Shown here: one piece after another, positions 15,776 to 24,224 of the stretch
Layout: each line of letters starts with the position of its first letter
Position numbering within the stretch: the first letter of the stretch is position 1
DNA from: Gammaproteobacteria bacterium
GTDB lineage: Bacteria; Pseudomonadota; Gammaproteobacteria; Steroidobacterales; Woeseiaceae
Reading direction: 5' to 3'
Length of the DNA stretch: 38,884 bases
NCBI GenBank assembly: GCA_029864095.1
Contig: JAOTUB010000020.1
Span: 1 to 38,884, forward strand
The notes under the pieces: generated by a model
What the model was told of the DNA's origin: nothing
Databases searched by the model: none
The model's input: the letters and a program-made list of their open reading frames with translations, nothing else
Program-made: the position numbers and the translations under genes

Positions 15776-16696
15776 ATGAAGGTCGCACTGTTCGGTGGCA
15801 CCGGCTTCGTCGGCGGCCACCTGGTTGAGGCCCTTATCGCCGCGGGTCATACGCCTTCCCTGCTCGTGCGCGTGGGCAGTGAAGGCAAACTGAGGCACGC
15901 CGACAGGTGCCGGATCACCCATGGCGATATCTCGTCCGATCGGGCGATCGACGCCACTCTGGCCGATTGTGGCGCCCTGATCTACAACATCGGCATCCTC
16001 AAAGAGTATCCGGGGCGTGGCATTACCTTCGAAGAGCTGCAGTATCGGGGCGCGGCGCGTGTCGTCGAGGTCGCCAAGCGCCGCAACGTTTCCCGCGTTC
16101 TGTTGATGAGCGCGAACGGCGTGAAACACCCGGGTACGCCGTACCAGGAGACCAAGTTTCGAGCCGAAGAAGCCGTCAGAAAAAGTACCCTGGACTTCAC
16201 GATATTTCGGCCCTCGGTGATTTTCGGGGATTCTCACGGACTGCAGGAAATCTCCAGCCAGTTATACAACGACCTTGTCCGACCACCTATCCCGGCAGTC
16301 GGCTTTCATACGGGATGGAGCCCAAAAGACAACGGTGTTGTCCTGTCTCCCGTTCACGTGAAGGATGTCGCCAACGCATTCGTCGCAGCACTCACAAATG
16401 ACGAGACGATCGGCAGAACCTACGTGCTGGGTGGCCCGGAGGTGCTGACCTGGTCGGAAATGGTCCGGCGCATTGCCGTTGCAACCGGTCGAAAAAAGTG
16501 GATCCTGCCGATGCCGGTCGGTTTCATGAAATTCGGCGCAACGTTGTTCGACTGGCTGCCGTTCTTTCCAGCAACGCGCGATCAACTTACGATGCTTGCC
16601 GAGGGTAATGCGGCTGATGCGGCCGATATCGAGTCGCTTATCGGTCGGCCGCCACTGGGTTTCGTACCCGCGAACCTGAGCTACTTGCAAGGCTAA
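15776..16696 (+). CDS. NDUFA9-like NAD(P)-binding protein (atypical SDR)
   Basis: A 306-aa extended/atypical SDR. The dinucleotide fold starts immediately with LFGGTGFVGGHLV (4-16). The N-terminal half resembles complex I NDUFA9-type proteins, with MSANGVKHPGTPYQETKFRAE containing the Tyr-x-x-x-Lys-like YQETK. The C-terminal half has GPEVLTWSEMVRRIA, typical of the same group. These bind NAD(P)H without being classical reductases; some act in quinone or electron-transport assembly. The substrate is unknown. The start ATG 15776 sits in AAGCTCTATG with a weak Shine-Dalgarno. It is divergent from the GST gene with a 96-base gap. Confidence 0.85.
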   Translation: MKVALFGGTGFVGGHLVEALIAAGHTPSLLVRVGSEGKLRHADRCRITHGDISSDRAIDATLADCGALIYNIGILKEYPGRGITFEELQYRGAARVVEVAKRRNVSRVLLMSANGVKHPGTPYQETKFRAEEAVRKSTLDFTIFRPSVIFGDSHGLQEISSQLYNDLVRPPIPAVGFHTGWSPKDNGVVLSPVHVKDVANAFVAALTNDETIGRTYVLGGPEVLTWSEMVRRIAVATGRKKWILPMPVGFMKFGATLFDWLPFFPATRDQLTMLAEGNAADAADIESLIGRPPLGFVPANLSYLQG

Positions 16697-16831
16697 GAAC
16701 GCAGGCTTCAGCCGATATCTTCGTGCTCGCTGCCCGGAACCGTTTTGTCCGTGGTCTTCTTGACCTCCTGCTTGCCTCTTTCCCGGCCTTCTTCTCTAAG
16801 CGCTTGGCTTCTTTCTTGGCTATTTCTTATC

Positions 16832-16981
16832 TTATTTGCCGCGGTGCTGCTTCGATTCGCTTGCGATATCAGTTGCGGTGGCAGCGGCGTCACTGACTGT
16901 CGCGACAGCATTCTCACCAGCACTGGGGGTCGAACCCAGCCATATCAGGAACACGGAGAGTATTAGCGCGATTCTTTTCAT
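16832..16981 (-). CDS. Small exported protein, possibly the front of a broken gene
   Basis: A 49-codon minus-strand frame beginning MKRIALILSVFLIWLGSTPS is a clear signal peptide; the rest is Ala/Thr-rich. After its stop, a Lys/Glu/Ala-rich reading continues in another frame (KKEAKRLEKKAGKEA), and then a third frame gives KKTTDKTVPGSEHEDIG ending at 16708. Thus the full original protein may have reached about 90 aa and been broken by two small shifts. Alternatively the short form is real. It occupies the gap 16697-17157, which otherwise shows no gene. Confidence 0.35.
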   Translation of the reverse strand: MKRIALILSVFLIWLGSTPSAGENAVATVSDAAATATDIASESKQHRGK

Positions 16982-17157
16982 TGCGGGTTGCTCACGGCCA
17001 ATAGCAAGGCTTCCAGTGCCGCTGAGGAATACGGTTTGCGCGCGGCCCCGGCGTTACGTTTCGTTACAAATGCACACATTTTTGAGACCTGTTTGGTCGG
17101 CCGTATCGGTATTGTTGGCCTCGAAGTTTATCCCCCAACCCTTATCAGGAGTTACCA

Positions 17158-17670
17158 ATGACACATGCAGTAAACAAATTTTTGACCACACTACTGGCTT
17201 CTATGGCCATTTTTGCTTCGACGGCCATTGCCGGCCATCACGAGGAAGGCAAGGCCAAGGCGAATGACATCGTTGACACCGCCGTTGCAGCCGGTCAGTT
17301 CAGCACGCTTGCGGCCGCTCTCACTGCCGCTGACCTTATTGACACGCTCAAAGGCGACGGTCCGTTCACAGTATTTGCACCGACCGATGCAGCTTTTGCC
17401 AAGCTGCCGGAAGGTACGGTTGAGTCGCTGCTCCTGCCCGAAAATCGCGATAAGCTGGTTGCGATACTCACCTATCATGTCGTGGCGGGTAAGGTCATGG
17501 CTAAGGACGTCATCAAGCTGAGCAGCGCTACCACGGTCAACGGTAGTGACGTAACCATTGCTGTAGAAGACGGCAGTGTCATGGTCGACAATGCAACGGT
17601 CGTCGCAACTGACATCGCCGCAAGCAATGGCGTGATTCATATCATTGATTCGGTAATCCTGCCGAACTAA
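17158..17670 (+). CDS. Secreted fasciclin-domain (FAS1) protein
   Basis: A 170-aa protein with AGGAG upstream of ATG 17158, a signal peptide (cleavage near AIAG-HHEEG) and one complete FAS1 domain of about 130 aa. The H1 motif is [15 protein letters not shown] (about 70-84) and the H2 region is [12 protein letters not shown] (about 103-114). It ends with the typical [16 protein letters not shown]1 proteins act in adhesion or matrix and membrane-surface contacts outside the cell. A hairpin terminator follows the stop. The gene is probably a single transcription unit. Confidence 0.93.
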   Translation: MTHAVNKFLTTLLASMAIFASTAIAGHHEEGKAKANDIVDTAVAAGQFSTLAAALTAADLIDTLKGDGPFTVFAPTDAAFAKLPEGTVESLLLPENRDKLVAILTYHVVAGKVMAKDVIKLSSATTVNGSDVTIAVEDGSVMVDNATVVATDIAASNGVIHIIDSVILPN

Positions 17671-17679
17671 GCTCGACAT

Positions 17680-17705
17680 GTAGCGGCACACGGATGTGCC
17701 GCTAC
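17680..17705 (+). terminator. Hairpin after the fasciclin gene
   Basis: GTAGCGGCAC-ACGGAT-GTGCCGCTAC forms a perfect 10-bp stem with a six-base loop nine bases after the stop. The following CATTTAGAC has only a short T-run, so it may be a weak terminator or an mRNA 3'-stabilising stem. Confidence 0.55.
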
Positions 17706-17718
17706 CATTTAGACGAAT

Positions 17719-18354
17719 ATGTCAATGTCTTTCTGGTTAAGATTTTTTGCCGCCGCTTTTCTTGCACTCGGTGCAACATCTGTCATGGCTATCGAAGAAC
17801 CCGACTATGAAGTGTTGCAATCTACCGAACACTACGAGGTACGTCGCTACGATCCTTACATCATTGCGGAGGTAGATGTGTCCGGATGTCGCAACGAGGC
17901 TGGCAATCTGGCATTCAGAATCTTGGCGGGCTACATATTTGGTGATAATCGGTCGCGCAAGAAAATGGAGATGACAGCGCCCGTCTCCTCACGCTCCGCA
18001 GACAGCATCAAGATGGATATGACGGCGCCCGTCACATCAGTGACTTCGACGCGGGGCGAACACACGTTCGCTTTCGTGATGGAAAAGAAGTACACCCTGG
18101 ATACGCTTCCGGTTCCTAATGACGAACGGATTCGAATCCGCGTAATGCCGGAGCGGATCATGGCCGTTAGACAGTATTCAGGCCGTTGGTCCGAAAGCAA
18201 CTATCAGCAGAATGAATCCGCATTGCTAAGGGCACTTGATGCGGACGGCATCGAGCCGCTAGAGGCGCCGATCTTGGCGCGCTACAATGCTCCGTTCACG
18301 CCATGGTTTTTGCGCCGCAACGAGTCGATGGTAGAAATCGACTGGCCTGTCTGA
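17719..18354 (+). CDS. SOUL family heme-binding protein, exported
   Basis: A 211-aa SOUL/HBP-family protein. A signal peptide (residues 1-24, ending VMA-IEEPDYEV) indicates export. Family marks are YEVLQSTEHYEVRRYDPYIIAEV (early), NRSRKKMEMTAPVSS and a second KMDMTAPV, followed by the C-terminal FTPWFLRRNE. SOUL proteins bind heme or tetrapyrroles, and bacterial members are usually periplasmic and uncharacterised. It lies 13 bases after the fasciclin terminator hairpin in the same direction, so the two might be linked by readthrough. Confidence 0.9.
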   Translation: MSMSFWLRFFAAAFLALGATSVMAIEEPDYEVLQSTEHYEVRRYDPYIIAEVDVSGCRNEAGNLAFRILAGYIFGDNRSRKKMEMTAPVSSRSADSIKMDMTAPVTSVTSTRGEHTFAFVMEKKYTLDTLPVPNDERIRIRVMPERIMAVRQYSGRWSESNYQQNESALLRALDADGIEPLEAPILARYNAPFTPWFLRRNESMVEIDWPV

Positions 18355-18368
18355 GCTGCCCGCGACGA

Positions 18369-19124
18369 TTAGTACTCTATCGTCTGGCCGTCCCAGGCAA
18401 AAAAGCCACCAGAATCTGCTGCTGTCAGGTGATCAATGACATCGATAAGATATGCGGCCGACTGCGATGGCGTAAATATCTTCCGGTCACTGCCGCGCCT
18501 TGTAAAAGGCGCAGACAACGGTGTTGCCACCGTGCCCGGATGCAGGCTCACCACGACCGACAATGGCCGGCGCCGCGTCTGCTCGAGAGCAATAGTCTTG
18601 ATGAACATATTGAGAGCTGCCTTTGACGCGCGGTAGGACGACCAACCCCCGAGGCGATTATCGCTGATACTGCCCACGCGCGCGGACAGCGCTGCGAAGA
18701 CGGCCTTGTGTCTTGCGCGCAGCTTCGGCAAGAAATATTTCGCAACCAGCGCCGGCCCGAATGTGTTGATCGCGAAGACTTTTTGCATGTTGTTGGCGCT
18801 GAGTTTCTTGAAGCTGGTTTCGGGGCGCAAGTTCTCGCCTTCATGGAGTATGCCAGCGGCAACGATCACCAGGTCGAGCGGCACCTCTTCGGTCGATTCC
18901 GCCGCCCGACGAATCGAGCCCTCGTTCTCGATATCAATTTGGTGCCATGCGCACTTCTTGCTCGGAACGTCGAAGGCCGACCGCGAGAACGCATAAACCG
19001 TCGAGATGCCCGAATCATCGATCAGTCTGTCGAAAAAGGCGCGGCCAATACCACCCGATGCGCCAATGATAGCGACATTGGCGTCCTTGGCTAGCGAGCG
19101 GGGACAAGATTCGGTCGACAACAC
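18369..19124 (-). CDS. Short-chain dehydrogenase (CsgA/C-factor-like)
   Basis: A 251-aa SDR beginning at GTG 19124 (MLSTES). The nucleotide loop is IIGASGGIGRAF (about 18-29). The active-site Tyr and Lys occur in SSYRASKAALNMF, and the serine is probably in the SARVGS segment before it. NNMQKVFAINTFGPALVA and LHPGTVATPLS are other family blocks. It resembles the CsgA-like SDRs (C-factor group), whose substrates are mostly unknown. It is convergent to the SOUL gene (14-base gap). Confidence 0.87.
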   Translation of the reverse strand: MLSTESCPRSLAKDANVAIIGASGGIGRAFFDRLIDDSGISTVYAFSRSAFDVPSKKCAWHQIDIENEGSIRRAAESTEEVPLDLVIVAAGILHEGENLRPETSFKKLSANNMQKVFAINTFGPALVAKYFLPKLRARHKAVFAALSARVGSISDNRLGGWSSYRASKAALNMFIKTIALEQTRRRPLSVVVSLHPGTVATPLSAPFTRRGSDRKIFTPSQSAAYLIDVIDHLTAADSGGFFAWDGQTIEY

Positions 19125-19265
19125 TTAACCTGCTATTGACCGAAGGAACTCGCGTCGATTCGTCATTCGTGGCCTCGAAAATCGTATGCAACCAGCAATC
19201 GCATGAGCTAGCATGTTAACCACAATCATAACAATATTAAGTGACGAGTTAAGAAGGGGAAAAAC

Positions 19266-19673
19266 GTGCAAATACCAATAACAGCGTTCTATGCCGGCGT
19301 TTTGGCGATCTTTGCGCTCTACCTCAGTTTTCGGGCTGGTAGCTTTCGTGGCAAAGCTGGCGTGTCCGTGCTATTTGGAGATCCGCCAAATATGGAACTC
19401 GCGGAGAGAGTGCGCGTTCATCAGAACTTTCTCGAGTACGTGCCTATGATCCTTATCCTGATGGGTGCGATCGAACTCAACGGCGGTTCCACGACGTTCC
19501 TGCATGGCATCGGTATTGCTTTGATCATTTCGCGTATTGCGCACGCGATCGGGCTGAAGCACGACAACATGGGACACCCTGGACGCTTGATTGGCGCCGG
19601 CGGGACAATGCTGATTACGTTAATCGTCGCGGGTTATGCGATCTGGTATGCCGGCGGAGCCTTGGTCAACTGA
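19266..19673 (+). CDS. MAPEG family membrane protein
   Basis: A 135-aa membrane protein with a GTG start and AAGGGG about seven bases upstream. Four hydrophobic stretches are seen (residues about 5-23, 59-76, 82-96 and 110-130). The family signature is ELAERVRVHQNFLEYVPM, with ERVRxHxNxxEYxP typical of MAPEG glutathione-dependent enzymes and their homologues. A second conserved stretch is RIAHAIGLKHDN. MAPEG proteins detoxify lipophilic electrophiles using glutathione. Together with the nearby GST and GPx genes, this suggests an active glutathione metabolism, although they are not one operon. Confidence 0.92.
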   Translation: MQIPITAFYAGVLAIFALYLSFRAGSFRGKAGVSVLFGDPPNMELAERVRVHQNFLEYVPMILILMGAIELNGGSTTFLHGIGIALIISRIAHAIGLKHDNMGHPGRLIGAGGTMLITLIVAGYAIWYAGGALVN

Positions 19674-19693
19674 GTCGACGAACGGCGCTTCTT

Positions 19694-20308
19694 TCAGCGT
19701 TTTCGCTTGGCCCGGTTCGGTAGCTTGTAGCTGACGTTGCCGTTTTTCACGGTAATAAGCTTGCGCTTTTTCATCTCGTCGACGAGTGCTTCAAGGGCTT
19801 TGTCGTCGAGATCTTCTTTGATCAGATGGCTAATCGTGTTCTGTAGCGTCTTAACTTTTCTCGGCCGCGACTGGCCGCGCCCTATCAGGTTATCGACGAT
19901 AGCATCCACCATATCGGCGTCACTGCTTTTCGCCGAGATGCGCAGCTCGGGAATCTCGGCCACATCGATGGCGCGAAGCACGCGTATCTTCCTCGCTTTG
20001 AGATGCCGAATCAGCGGATCGAATCCCTTATCCCGGCTGATGACGTGGAACTGTGCCTGCGGGTCCTTGGCCGCCAACTCACCAATGTAGTAGGCAATAT
20101 GAAAATCCAGGGCATTAGGTCCGCTGCCTTCGATCTCGACATACTCGGCTTTGTCGCCAAGCGTCTGCATCGCGACGACCACATGGCGTGGCAATCGAGT
20201 CTGATTGGCACCAATAAACACGAGAATCTTGAAGGGATGGGCCGCAAGAATTTCCAAATTCTTCGGCTGGACGTTTTCGAAATCAATGAGGACGTAATTC
20301 GTTGGCAA
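19694..20308 (-). CDS. NYN/PIN-domain protein (putative ribonuclease)
   Basis: A 204-aa protein with an N-terminal NYN/PIN-like nuclease domain (about 1-125) and a lysine-rich C-terminal helical tail. It begins with VLIDFENVQPKNL, in which Asp9 and Glu11 are the typical acidic metal ligands. Later family residues are in ALDFHIAYYIGELA (Asp at about 68) and VISRDKGFDPLI (Asp at about 93). The C-terminal part (residues 150-204) looks like a small winged or OST-HTH-like RNA-binding region ending in NRAKRKR. It is convergent to the MAPEG gene (20 bases) and divergent from rhomboid. Confidence 0.85.
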   Translation of the reverse strand: MPTNYVLIDFENVQPKNLEILAAHPFKILVFIGANQTRLPRHVVVAMQTLGDKAEYVEIEGSGPNALDFHIAYYIGELAAKDPQAQFHVISRDKGFDPLIRHLKARKIRVLRAIDVAEIPELRISAKSSDADMVDAIVDNLIGRGQSRPRKVKTLQNTISHLIKEDLDDKALEALVDEMKKRKLITVKNGNVSYKLPNRAKRKR

Positions 20309-20374
20309 TGGAGTCTCCGTGCAATACAGTGCCAGTGTACAGGCATTCTGCCTGATGAGAGCGAGGTCTAAAAC

Positions 20375-20980
20375 ATGTACTTCGACGGACCAATAGGCGC
20401 GCCCGGAATTATGGGCCTGACCATCGCGATCAGCCTGCTTGGTATGTATCGCATGCCCGCAATCATTCAGAAGTTTCTGTTCAGACCGTATTTATTCCTG
20501 CGTGCCAGGCAATACGACACGATAGTCATGAGCGGCTTTATCCACGCGGACATGAGCCACCTGCTTTTCAACATGTTCACGTTCTATTTCTTTGCATTTC
20601 CAATGGAGCGGCACCTCGGAACGATACCGTTTCTGGCGTTGTACTTCGTTGGATTGATCGCGAGCCACGGCTGCACGTTTCATAAGCACCGGAACAATCC
20701 GGAATATGCATCACTCGGTGCGTCCGGCGCGATCTCGGCCGTGCTGTTCGCCTACATCGTGTATTTCCCAACAACCACGCTGATGATCATCCCGATCCCG
20801 GTTCCGATTCCCGCGGCGCTGTTCGCGGTAGGCTATGTCGCCTACTCGTATTGGGCCTCGATGCATTCTCGCGACCGTATCAACCACGACGCGCACCTGT
20901 GCGGGGCATTGAGCGGCATCGCGTTCGTAGCAGTCACTGATCCGGGCGCGTTCTCAAGACTTCTGGCCATGTTCACCTAG
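20375..20980 (+). CDS. Rhomboid family intramembrane serine protease
   Basis: A 201-aa membrane protease. About six transmembrane segments fill residues 12-30, 63-78, 83-100, 112-132, 140-160 and 170-195. The catalytic Ser117 is in LGASGAISA and the catalytic His174 is in [11 protein letters not shown]. The oxyanion residues are His62/Asn66 in [12 protein letters not shown]. The full set indicates an active enzyme cleaving single-pass membrane proteins. It is short and lacks extra domains, like bacterial rhomboids of the GlpG-distant group. The start, ATG 20375, has no close Shine-Dalgarno, but no alternative start is visible. It overlaps the following minus-strand small gene by four bases. 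Confidence 0.93.
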   Translation: MYFDGPIGAPGIMGLTIAISLLGMYRMPAIIQKFLFRPYLFLRARQYDTIVMSGFIHADMSHLLFNMFTFYFFAFPMERHLGTIPFLALYFVGLIASHGCTFHKHRNNPEYASLGASGAISAVLFAYIVYFPTTTLMIIPIPVPIPAALFAVGYVAYSYWASMHSRDRINHDAHLCGALSGIAFVAVTDPGAFSRLLAMFT

Positions 20981-21186
20981 GATTCGTCGTAAAGCGCCAG
21001 CTTGTCCGACGCGATCTCGCCATTCGGCGACAGGACATAATGCTCGAATTGCCAACCGATACAGAAACTGCCGGTCTCATCCGGGTTTTCCGTCACCTGG
21101 ATATCCTCGGGCTCAACCCTGCTCTTCGTGTAATCACTCAATAGCTTGGCGATACTGGGCTTCTCTGCGGCATATACAATATCCAT
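20977..21186 (-). CDS. 69-aa topoisomerase III (TopB) N-terminal-like fragment
   Basis: [16 protein letters not shown] is the start of a Toprim domain of topoisomerase III type. Glu8 is in the usual AEKPS position, and [14 protein letters not shown] corresponds to the WCIGHLLEQ region of TopB. The normal protein is about 600-650 aa; here the frame stops after 69 residues, before the DPDREG acidic motif. The start has a strong AGGAG seven bases upstream, so it is translated efficiently. Its stop overlaps the rhomboid 3' end. It may be a remnant of a large gene or an adapted small protein. Confidence 0.5.
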   Translation of the reverse strand: MDIVYAAEKPSIAKLLSDYTKSRVEPEDIQVTENPDETGSFCIGWQFEHYVLSPNGEIASDKLALYDES

Positions 21187-21287
21187 GTTCTTCTCCTGCT
21201 GTACATTCCGTTGTAACTTGCGCGCAGAATATCGCCGCGTGGCTTAACCAAGGCTGAAATTTTCGTGAACAGGCCCTGAACAAGATC

Positions 21288-22010
21288 GTGAGAGTGAACA
21301 ACGTCCTTATTGCCGTGAGCTTCGTCTGGCTGATCGTGTCATTCTGGAATCGCAATGACCTGCCGCGAAATGTCGACTATGCGCCGGAGATCGCACACGA
21401 CCCCAAGCAGACAGCAACGCAGAAACGTCCTTTCCGGGTGAGCTTTAACGACGTCGAGTACCTGATCGAGCCCGAATATGAGTACGACCTGACCGGCATG
21501 ATCGTCTCGTACCGTCATCACGACAACAACAGCCGCATGCATCGCCTTGCGAATGACCATCTCAACATGCTCGATGTCTGTGTCGTCTGGGGCGACAATG
21601 CGGCAGGCGCCCAGCTGCACAAGATCGAATTCTGGAACGGCATCTTCACCTGCAACGCATTCACCCGCGACATGCAGGCGTGGGAGTCATTTGATATGAA
21701 TCAACTCTCCAACAACCATCTGCTTTCCGACGATGAATACATTCGTGATCGCGTCACCGACATCCAGATCGGCGACCAGATTCGTGTGCGCGGCTACCTG
21801 GCGAGTTATTCCAGCCCGCAGGGCGGCAAGCGCGGTACCAGCACGACCAGAACAGATACCGGCGACGGCGCCTGCGAAACGTTGTTCATTGAACGTTTCG
21901 AAATCGTGCGCCACGTGACGAGCTACTGGCGCATCTCGATGGTCGCCTCACTGATCGCACTTCTCATCGGTCTGGCAATACATTTCAAGCGGCCGTACCG
22001 GCCCTATTAG
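21288..22010 (+). CDS. Membrane-anchored protein of unknown function
   Basis: A 240-aa protein from GTG 21288 with one N-terminal membrane segment (residues 4-18, VLIAVSFVWLIVSFW) and one C-terminal one (about 213-230, MVASLIALLIGLAIHF). The loop between them is soluble and probably periplasmic. It contains conserved-looking patterns WGDNAAGAQLHKIEFWNG and GDQIRVRGYL. The protein resembles a conserved proteobacterial family with no known function. It is six bases upstream of the SGNH hydrolase start, so they are likely cotranscribed. Confidence 0.65.
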   Translation: MRVNNVLIAVSFVWLIVSFWNRNDLPRNVDYAPEIAHDPKQTATQKRPFRVSFNDVEYLIEPEYEYDLTGMIVSYRHHDNNSRMHRLANDHLNMLDVCVVWGDNAAGAQLHKIEFWNGIFTCNAFTRDMQAWESFDMNQLSNNHLLSDDEYIRDRVTDIQIGDQIRVRGYLASYSSPQGGKRGTSTTRTDTGDGACETLFIERFEIVRHVTSYWRISMVASLIALLIGLAIHFKRPYRPY

Positions 22011-22016
22011 TCGCGC

Positions 22017-22715
22017 GTGCTCTACTTTCTGCGGACTCTGTTAATGTGGCCAGTATTCCTGGTTCAAGGTCGCGCGGCGCGGGCGCGCGTGCCCAAGCTA
22101 CCCGAGCCACCTGGTGCGCGCCAGGGCGCGACCGGTGACGGACCGCCTCTGAAGCTCTTGATTGTAGGAGACTCGGCGGCGGCCGGAGTCGGCGCTTCGC
22201 ATCAGGACAAGGCTCTGCTCGGACAGCTTGTTTCGAGACTTTCACGCTACTACAACGTGACCTGGAGACTGCACGCGCAGACAGGCGACACTACGGCAAC
22301 GGCCCTCGCCCGCCTTGATGCGCTGGCAGCCGAGCATTTCGACATCGCAGTCACATCGCTCGGCGTCAACGACGTAACGGGAATGGTTGGCCTTGGTCGT
22401 TGGCGACAGCAGCAGACTCAGCTTCGCGGCGTTCTGCGGGAGAAGTTCTCGGTCGACAAGATAGTCGTCTCCGGACTTCCGCCCATGCATGCGTTTCCGG
22501 CATTGCCGCAACCCCTGCGCTGGCACCTTGGCAGCCGCGCGACAGAATTCGATCGCCATCTTCAAGGCGACACTAGCGCGGATCCGCGGGCCATTTTCGT
22601 GGACATCCGGTTTACGTCAAATTCGGAGCTGATGTCACATGACGGCTTTCATCCCGGCCCCAGGGTATACGCGAAATGGGCGGAGCTGATCGCCAAGGCC
22701 ATTCAATGCGGCTGA
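22017..22715 (+). CDS. SGNH/GDSL hydrolase
   Basis: A 232-aa SGNH esterase or lipase from GTG 22017, six bases after the previous stop. A short N-terminal hydrophobic segment (residues 3-16) may anchor it. Block I is IVGDSAAAGVGAS with Ser53; block III is SLGVNDV (Asn118); the catalytic Asp209 and His212 are in SHDGFHPG. Blocks and spacing match the family. It would hydrolyse acyl or acetyl esters, perhaps on glycans or lipids in the envelope. Its 3' end overlaps nei by 13 bases on the opposite strand. Confidence 0.88.
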   Translation: MLYFLRTLLMWPVFLVQGRAARARVPKLPEPPGARQGATGDGPPLKLLIVGDSAAAGVGASHQDKALLGQLVSRLSRYYNVTWRLHAQTGDTTATALARLDALAAEHFDIAVTSLGVNDVTGMVGLGRWRQQQTQLRGVLREKFSVDKIVVSGLPPMHAFPALPQPLRWHLGSRATEFDRHLQGDTSADPRAIFVDIRFTSNSELMSHDGFHPGPRVYAKWAELIAKAIQCG

Positions 22716-23524
22716 CAACTGCCGCACACGAATAGACTCCGGCTGCCCATCAAACGCCGCGCTATTGCTGTGTCGCAGCGATAACAGAGTTCCCCGTCGC
22801 GTCCGTAGACGTTGAAACGGTAATTCTCATAGGCCTTGCCGCTTGCTTTGAGTTCGCGTGCCAGTCTCGGCGCCACCGTCACGCCGCGGTTTCGATACGA
22901 ACGCTTGCTGATTCGCAGCGTCTCCCTGGCGACAGAACGAAGTATCGCCGAATCGAGGCTGCAGGGTTTTCGCGCCGGGTTCACGCTTGCTGCCCAGAGA
23001 ATTTCTGAACGCAGGTAGTTGCCGACCCCGGCCAGAAATGACTGATCGAGGTACAGGCTGCCGAGCGCCCTGTTGCAAAACTGCCGTATTCCGAGTCTGT
23101 CGACGATGTCTTGCAGGGTCAGCTGCGGATCAAGGATATCGGGGCCGATGCGCAATAGAAACGGGTGCCGTGACAGCTGTCGGTCGGTCAGCACCTCTAT
23201 GTCGGAGGCGCTGTAAAGCAGTGCGCTGTGTGTCGGAGTATGCAGCTCGACGCGCAGCTGCCTTCCAGTCTGCGGCATGCGCCGTTCACGCGTTGTATAC
23301 CAACGGCCGTACAGCTGATTGTGGCTGTACAGTGTCAGGCCATTGTCGAATCGCGTCAGCATTGCTTTGCCGCGAGTGTCGACGGCAGTTACGGTCGTAC
23401 CGATCAGTTTCTTCGCGAAGCGGCGCAAGTCAGGCAGGCCAAAGTTCGCCTCGACGATTGGTTGACCGACAAGTATTCTGGCGACGCGGTCAGCGGCCAG
23501 CCGGATTTCCGGCCCTTCTGGCAT
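22703..23524 (-). CDS. nei: Endonuclease VIII (DNA glycosylase/AP lyase)
   Basis: A 273-aa Fpg/Nei-family enzyme that removes oxidised pyrimidines and cuts the strand. Pro2 and Glu3 (MPEGPEI) are the catalytic N-terminus; Lys53 (RGKAML) is the second conserved residue. A helix-two-turn-helix block is near FLAGVGNYLRSEILW. The C-terminal zinc finger has Cys247, Cys250, Cys267 and Cys270. This identifies Nei rather than Fpg with fair confidence. It begins five bases after the glutathione peroxidase stop and is probably its operon partner. Confidence 0.92.
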   Translation of the reverse strand: MPEGPEIRLAADRVARILVGQPIVEANFGLPDLRRFAKKLIGTTVTAVDTRGKAMLTRFDNGLTLYSHNQLYGRWYTTRERRMPQTGRQLRVELHTPTHSALLYSASDIEVLTDRQLSRHPFLLRIGPDILDPQLTLQDIVDRLGIRQFCNRALGSLYLDQSFLAGVGNYLRSEILWAASVNPARKPCSLDSAILRSVARETLRISKRSYRNRGVTVAPRLARELKASGKAYENYRFNVYGRDGELCYRCDTAIARRLMGSRSLFVCGSCQPH

Positions 23525-23529
23525 CGGCG

Positions 23530-24069
23530 TTAGTTATTTAGCGCTGACTTGATCTCCGCGATCAGATCATCGTTGTACGGCTGCGTGCGTGGGCTAAATT
23601 GCGCAATCAGCCTGCCATCCCGACCAATCAGGTACTTGTGAAAGTTCCAGGTCGGATGCGTACCGGCGTCGGCGGCCAGGCGGTTGAAGAACGGATGTGC
23701 ATTACCTTTTTTGACAGTGACCTTCTCGAACATCGGGAATCTAAGCTTGTAGGTCAGACGGCAGAATTCCTGGATCTCAGCTTCGGTACCTGGCTCCTGG
23801 CCCATAAAATCGTTGGACGGGAACCCGAGCACGACGAGACCGGCATCGCCGTATTCCGAATACAGCTTCTCCAGCCCATCGTATTGCGGCGTGTTGCCGC
23901 ATTTTGAGGCCGTGTTGACGACGAGTACGACCTTACCCGCATACTCGTCCGCGAGATTGACAACCTCATCGGAGGCCAGCCGCCTAAAGTCCTGGTCGAG
24001 CAGCGCACCCGCGCTGGCCGAAGTTGCTGAAACTGCCATCAAAATAAGTGCACCTGCTAAGAATCGCAT
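23530..24069 (-). CDS. Periplasmic glutathione peroxidase (Cys-type)
   Basis: A 179-aa GPx-family peroxidase. Start 24069 is favoured over 24090 because a GGGAG lies six bases upstream and it gives a good signal peptide (MRFLAGALILMAVSATSASA). The catalytic tetrad is Cys57 (NTASKCGNT), Gln91 (FPSNDFMGQEPG), Trp141 and Asn142 (HPTWNFHKYL). Export is unusual but known in bacteria. In the periplasm it would reduce peroxides using thioredoxin-like or glutathione donors. It shares a minus-strand transcript with nei. Confidence 0.9.
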   Translation of the reverse strand: MRFLAGALILMAVSATSASAGALLDQDFRRLASDEVVNLADEYAGKVVLVVNTASKCGNTPQYDGLEKLYSEYGDAGLVVLGFPSNDFMGQEPGTEAEIQEFCRLTYKLRFPMFEKVTVKKGNAHPFFNRLAADAGTHPTWNFHKYLIGRDGRLIAQFSPRTQPYNDDLIAEIKSALNN

Positions 24070-24132
24070 CGGATACTCCCGGTATCGCATTTTTTGGTTG
24101 CGAGTATGCTGCCGCGTTTGGAGCAGTCTTAC

Positions 24133-24147
24133 TACAGGAAATCTGTA
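24133..24147. promoter_or_regulatory. Inverted repeat in the divergent repair promoter region
   Basis: TACAG-gaaat-CTGTA is a perfect 5-bp inverted repeat with a 5-base centre, between the divergent GPx and DUF3429 genes. It has operator shape. It is not a LexA box, which would be CTGT-N8-ACAG, so the regulator is unknown. Confidence 0.4.
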
Positions 24148-24161
24148 ACAAGTCGTATCAA

Positions 24162-24190
24162 TTGCTGCTCAGGCGGCGGCGATGTTTTAT
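24162..24190 (+). promoter_or_regulatory. Candidate promoter of the photolyase operon
   Basis: TTGCTG (24162-24167) and TTTTAT (24185-24190) are separated by exactly 17 bases; each matches four of six consensus positions. A transcript would start near 24197, about 28 bases before the DUF3429 start. Confidence 0.35.
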
Positions 24191-24224
24191 CGTAGAATCA
24201 TCAAGGTCACTGGGCCCGAAAACG

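Noticed and set aside
16923..16939. tRNA T-arm-like hairpin on the minus strand (CTGGG-TTCGACC-CCCAG)
   Set aside because: No matching acceptor or anticodon arms nearby, and it falls within the small exported gene. It could at most be a chance or an attachment-site remnant.
24135..24146. Candidate LexA box at the repair cluster
   Set aside because: LexA sites read CTGT-N8-ACAG; here the half-sites are in the opposite order (ACAG-N5-CTGT).
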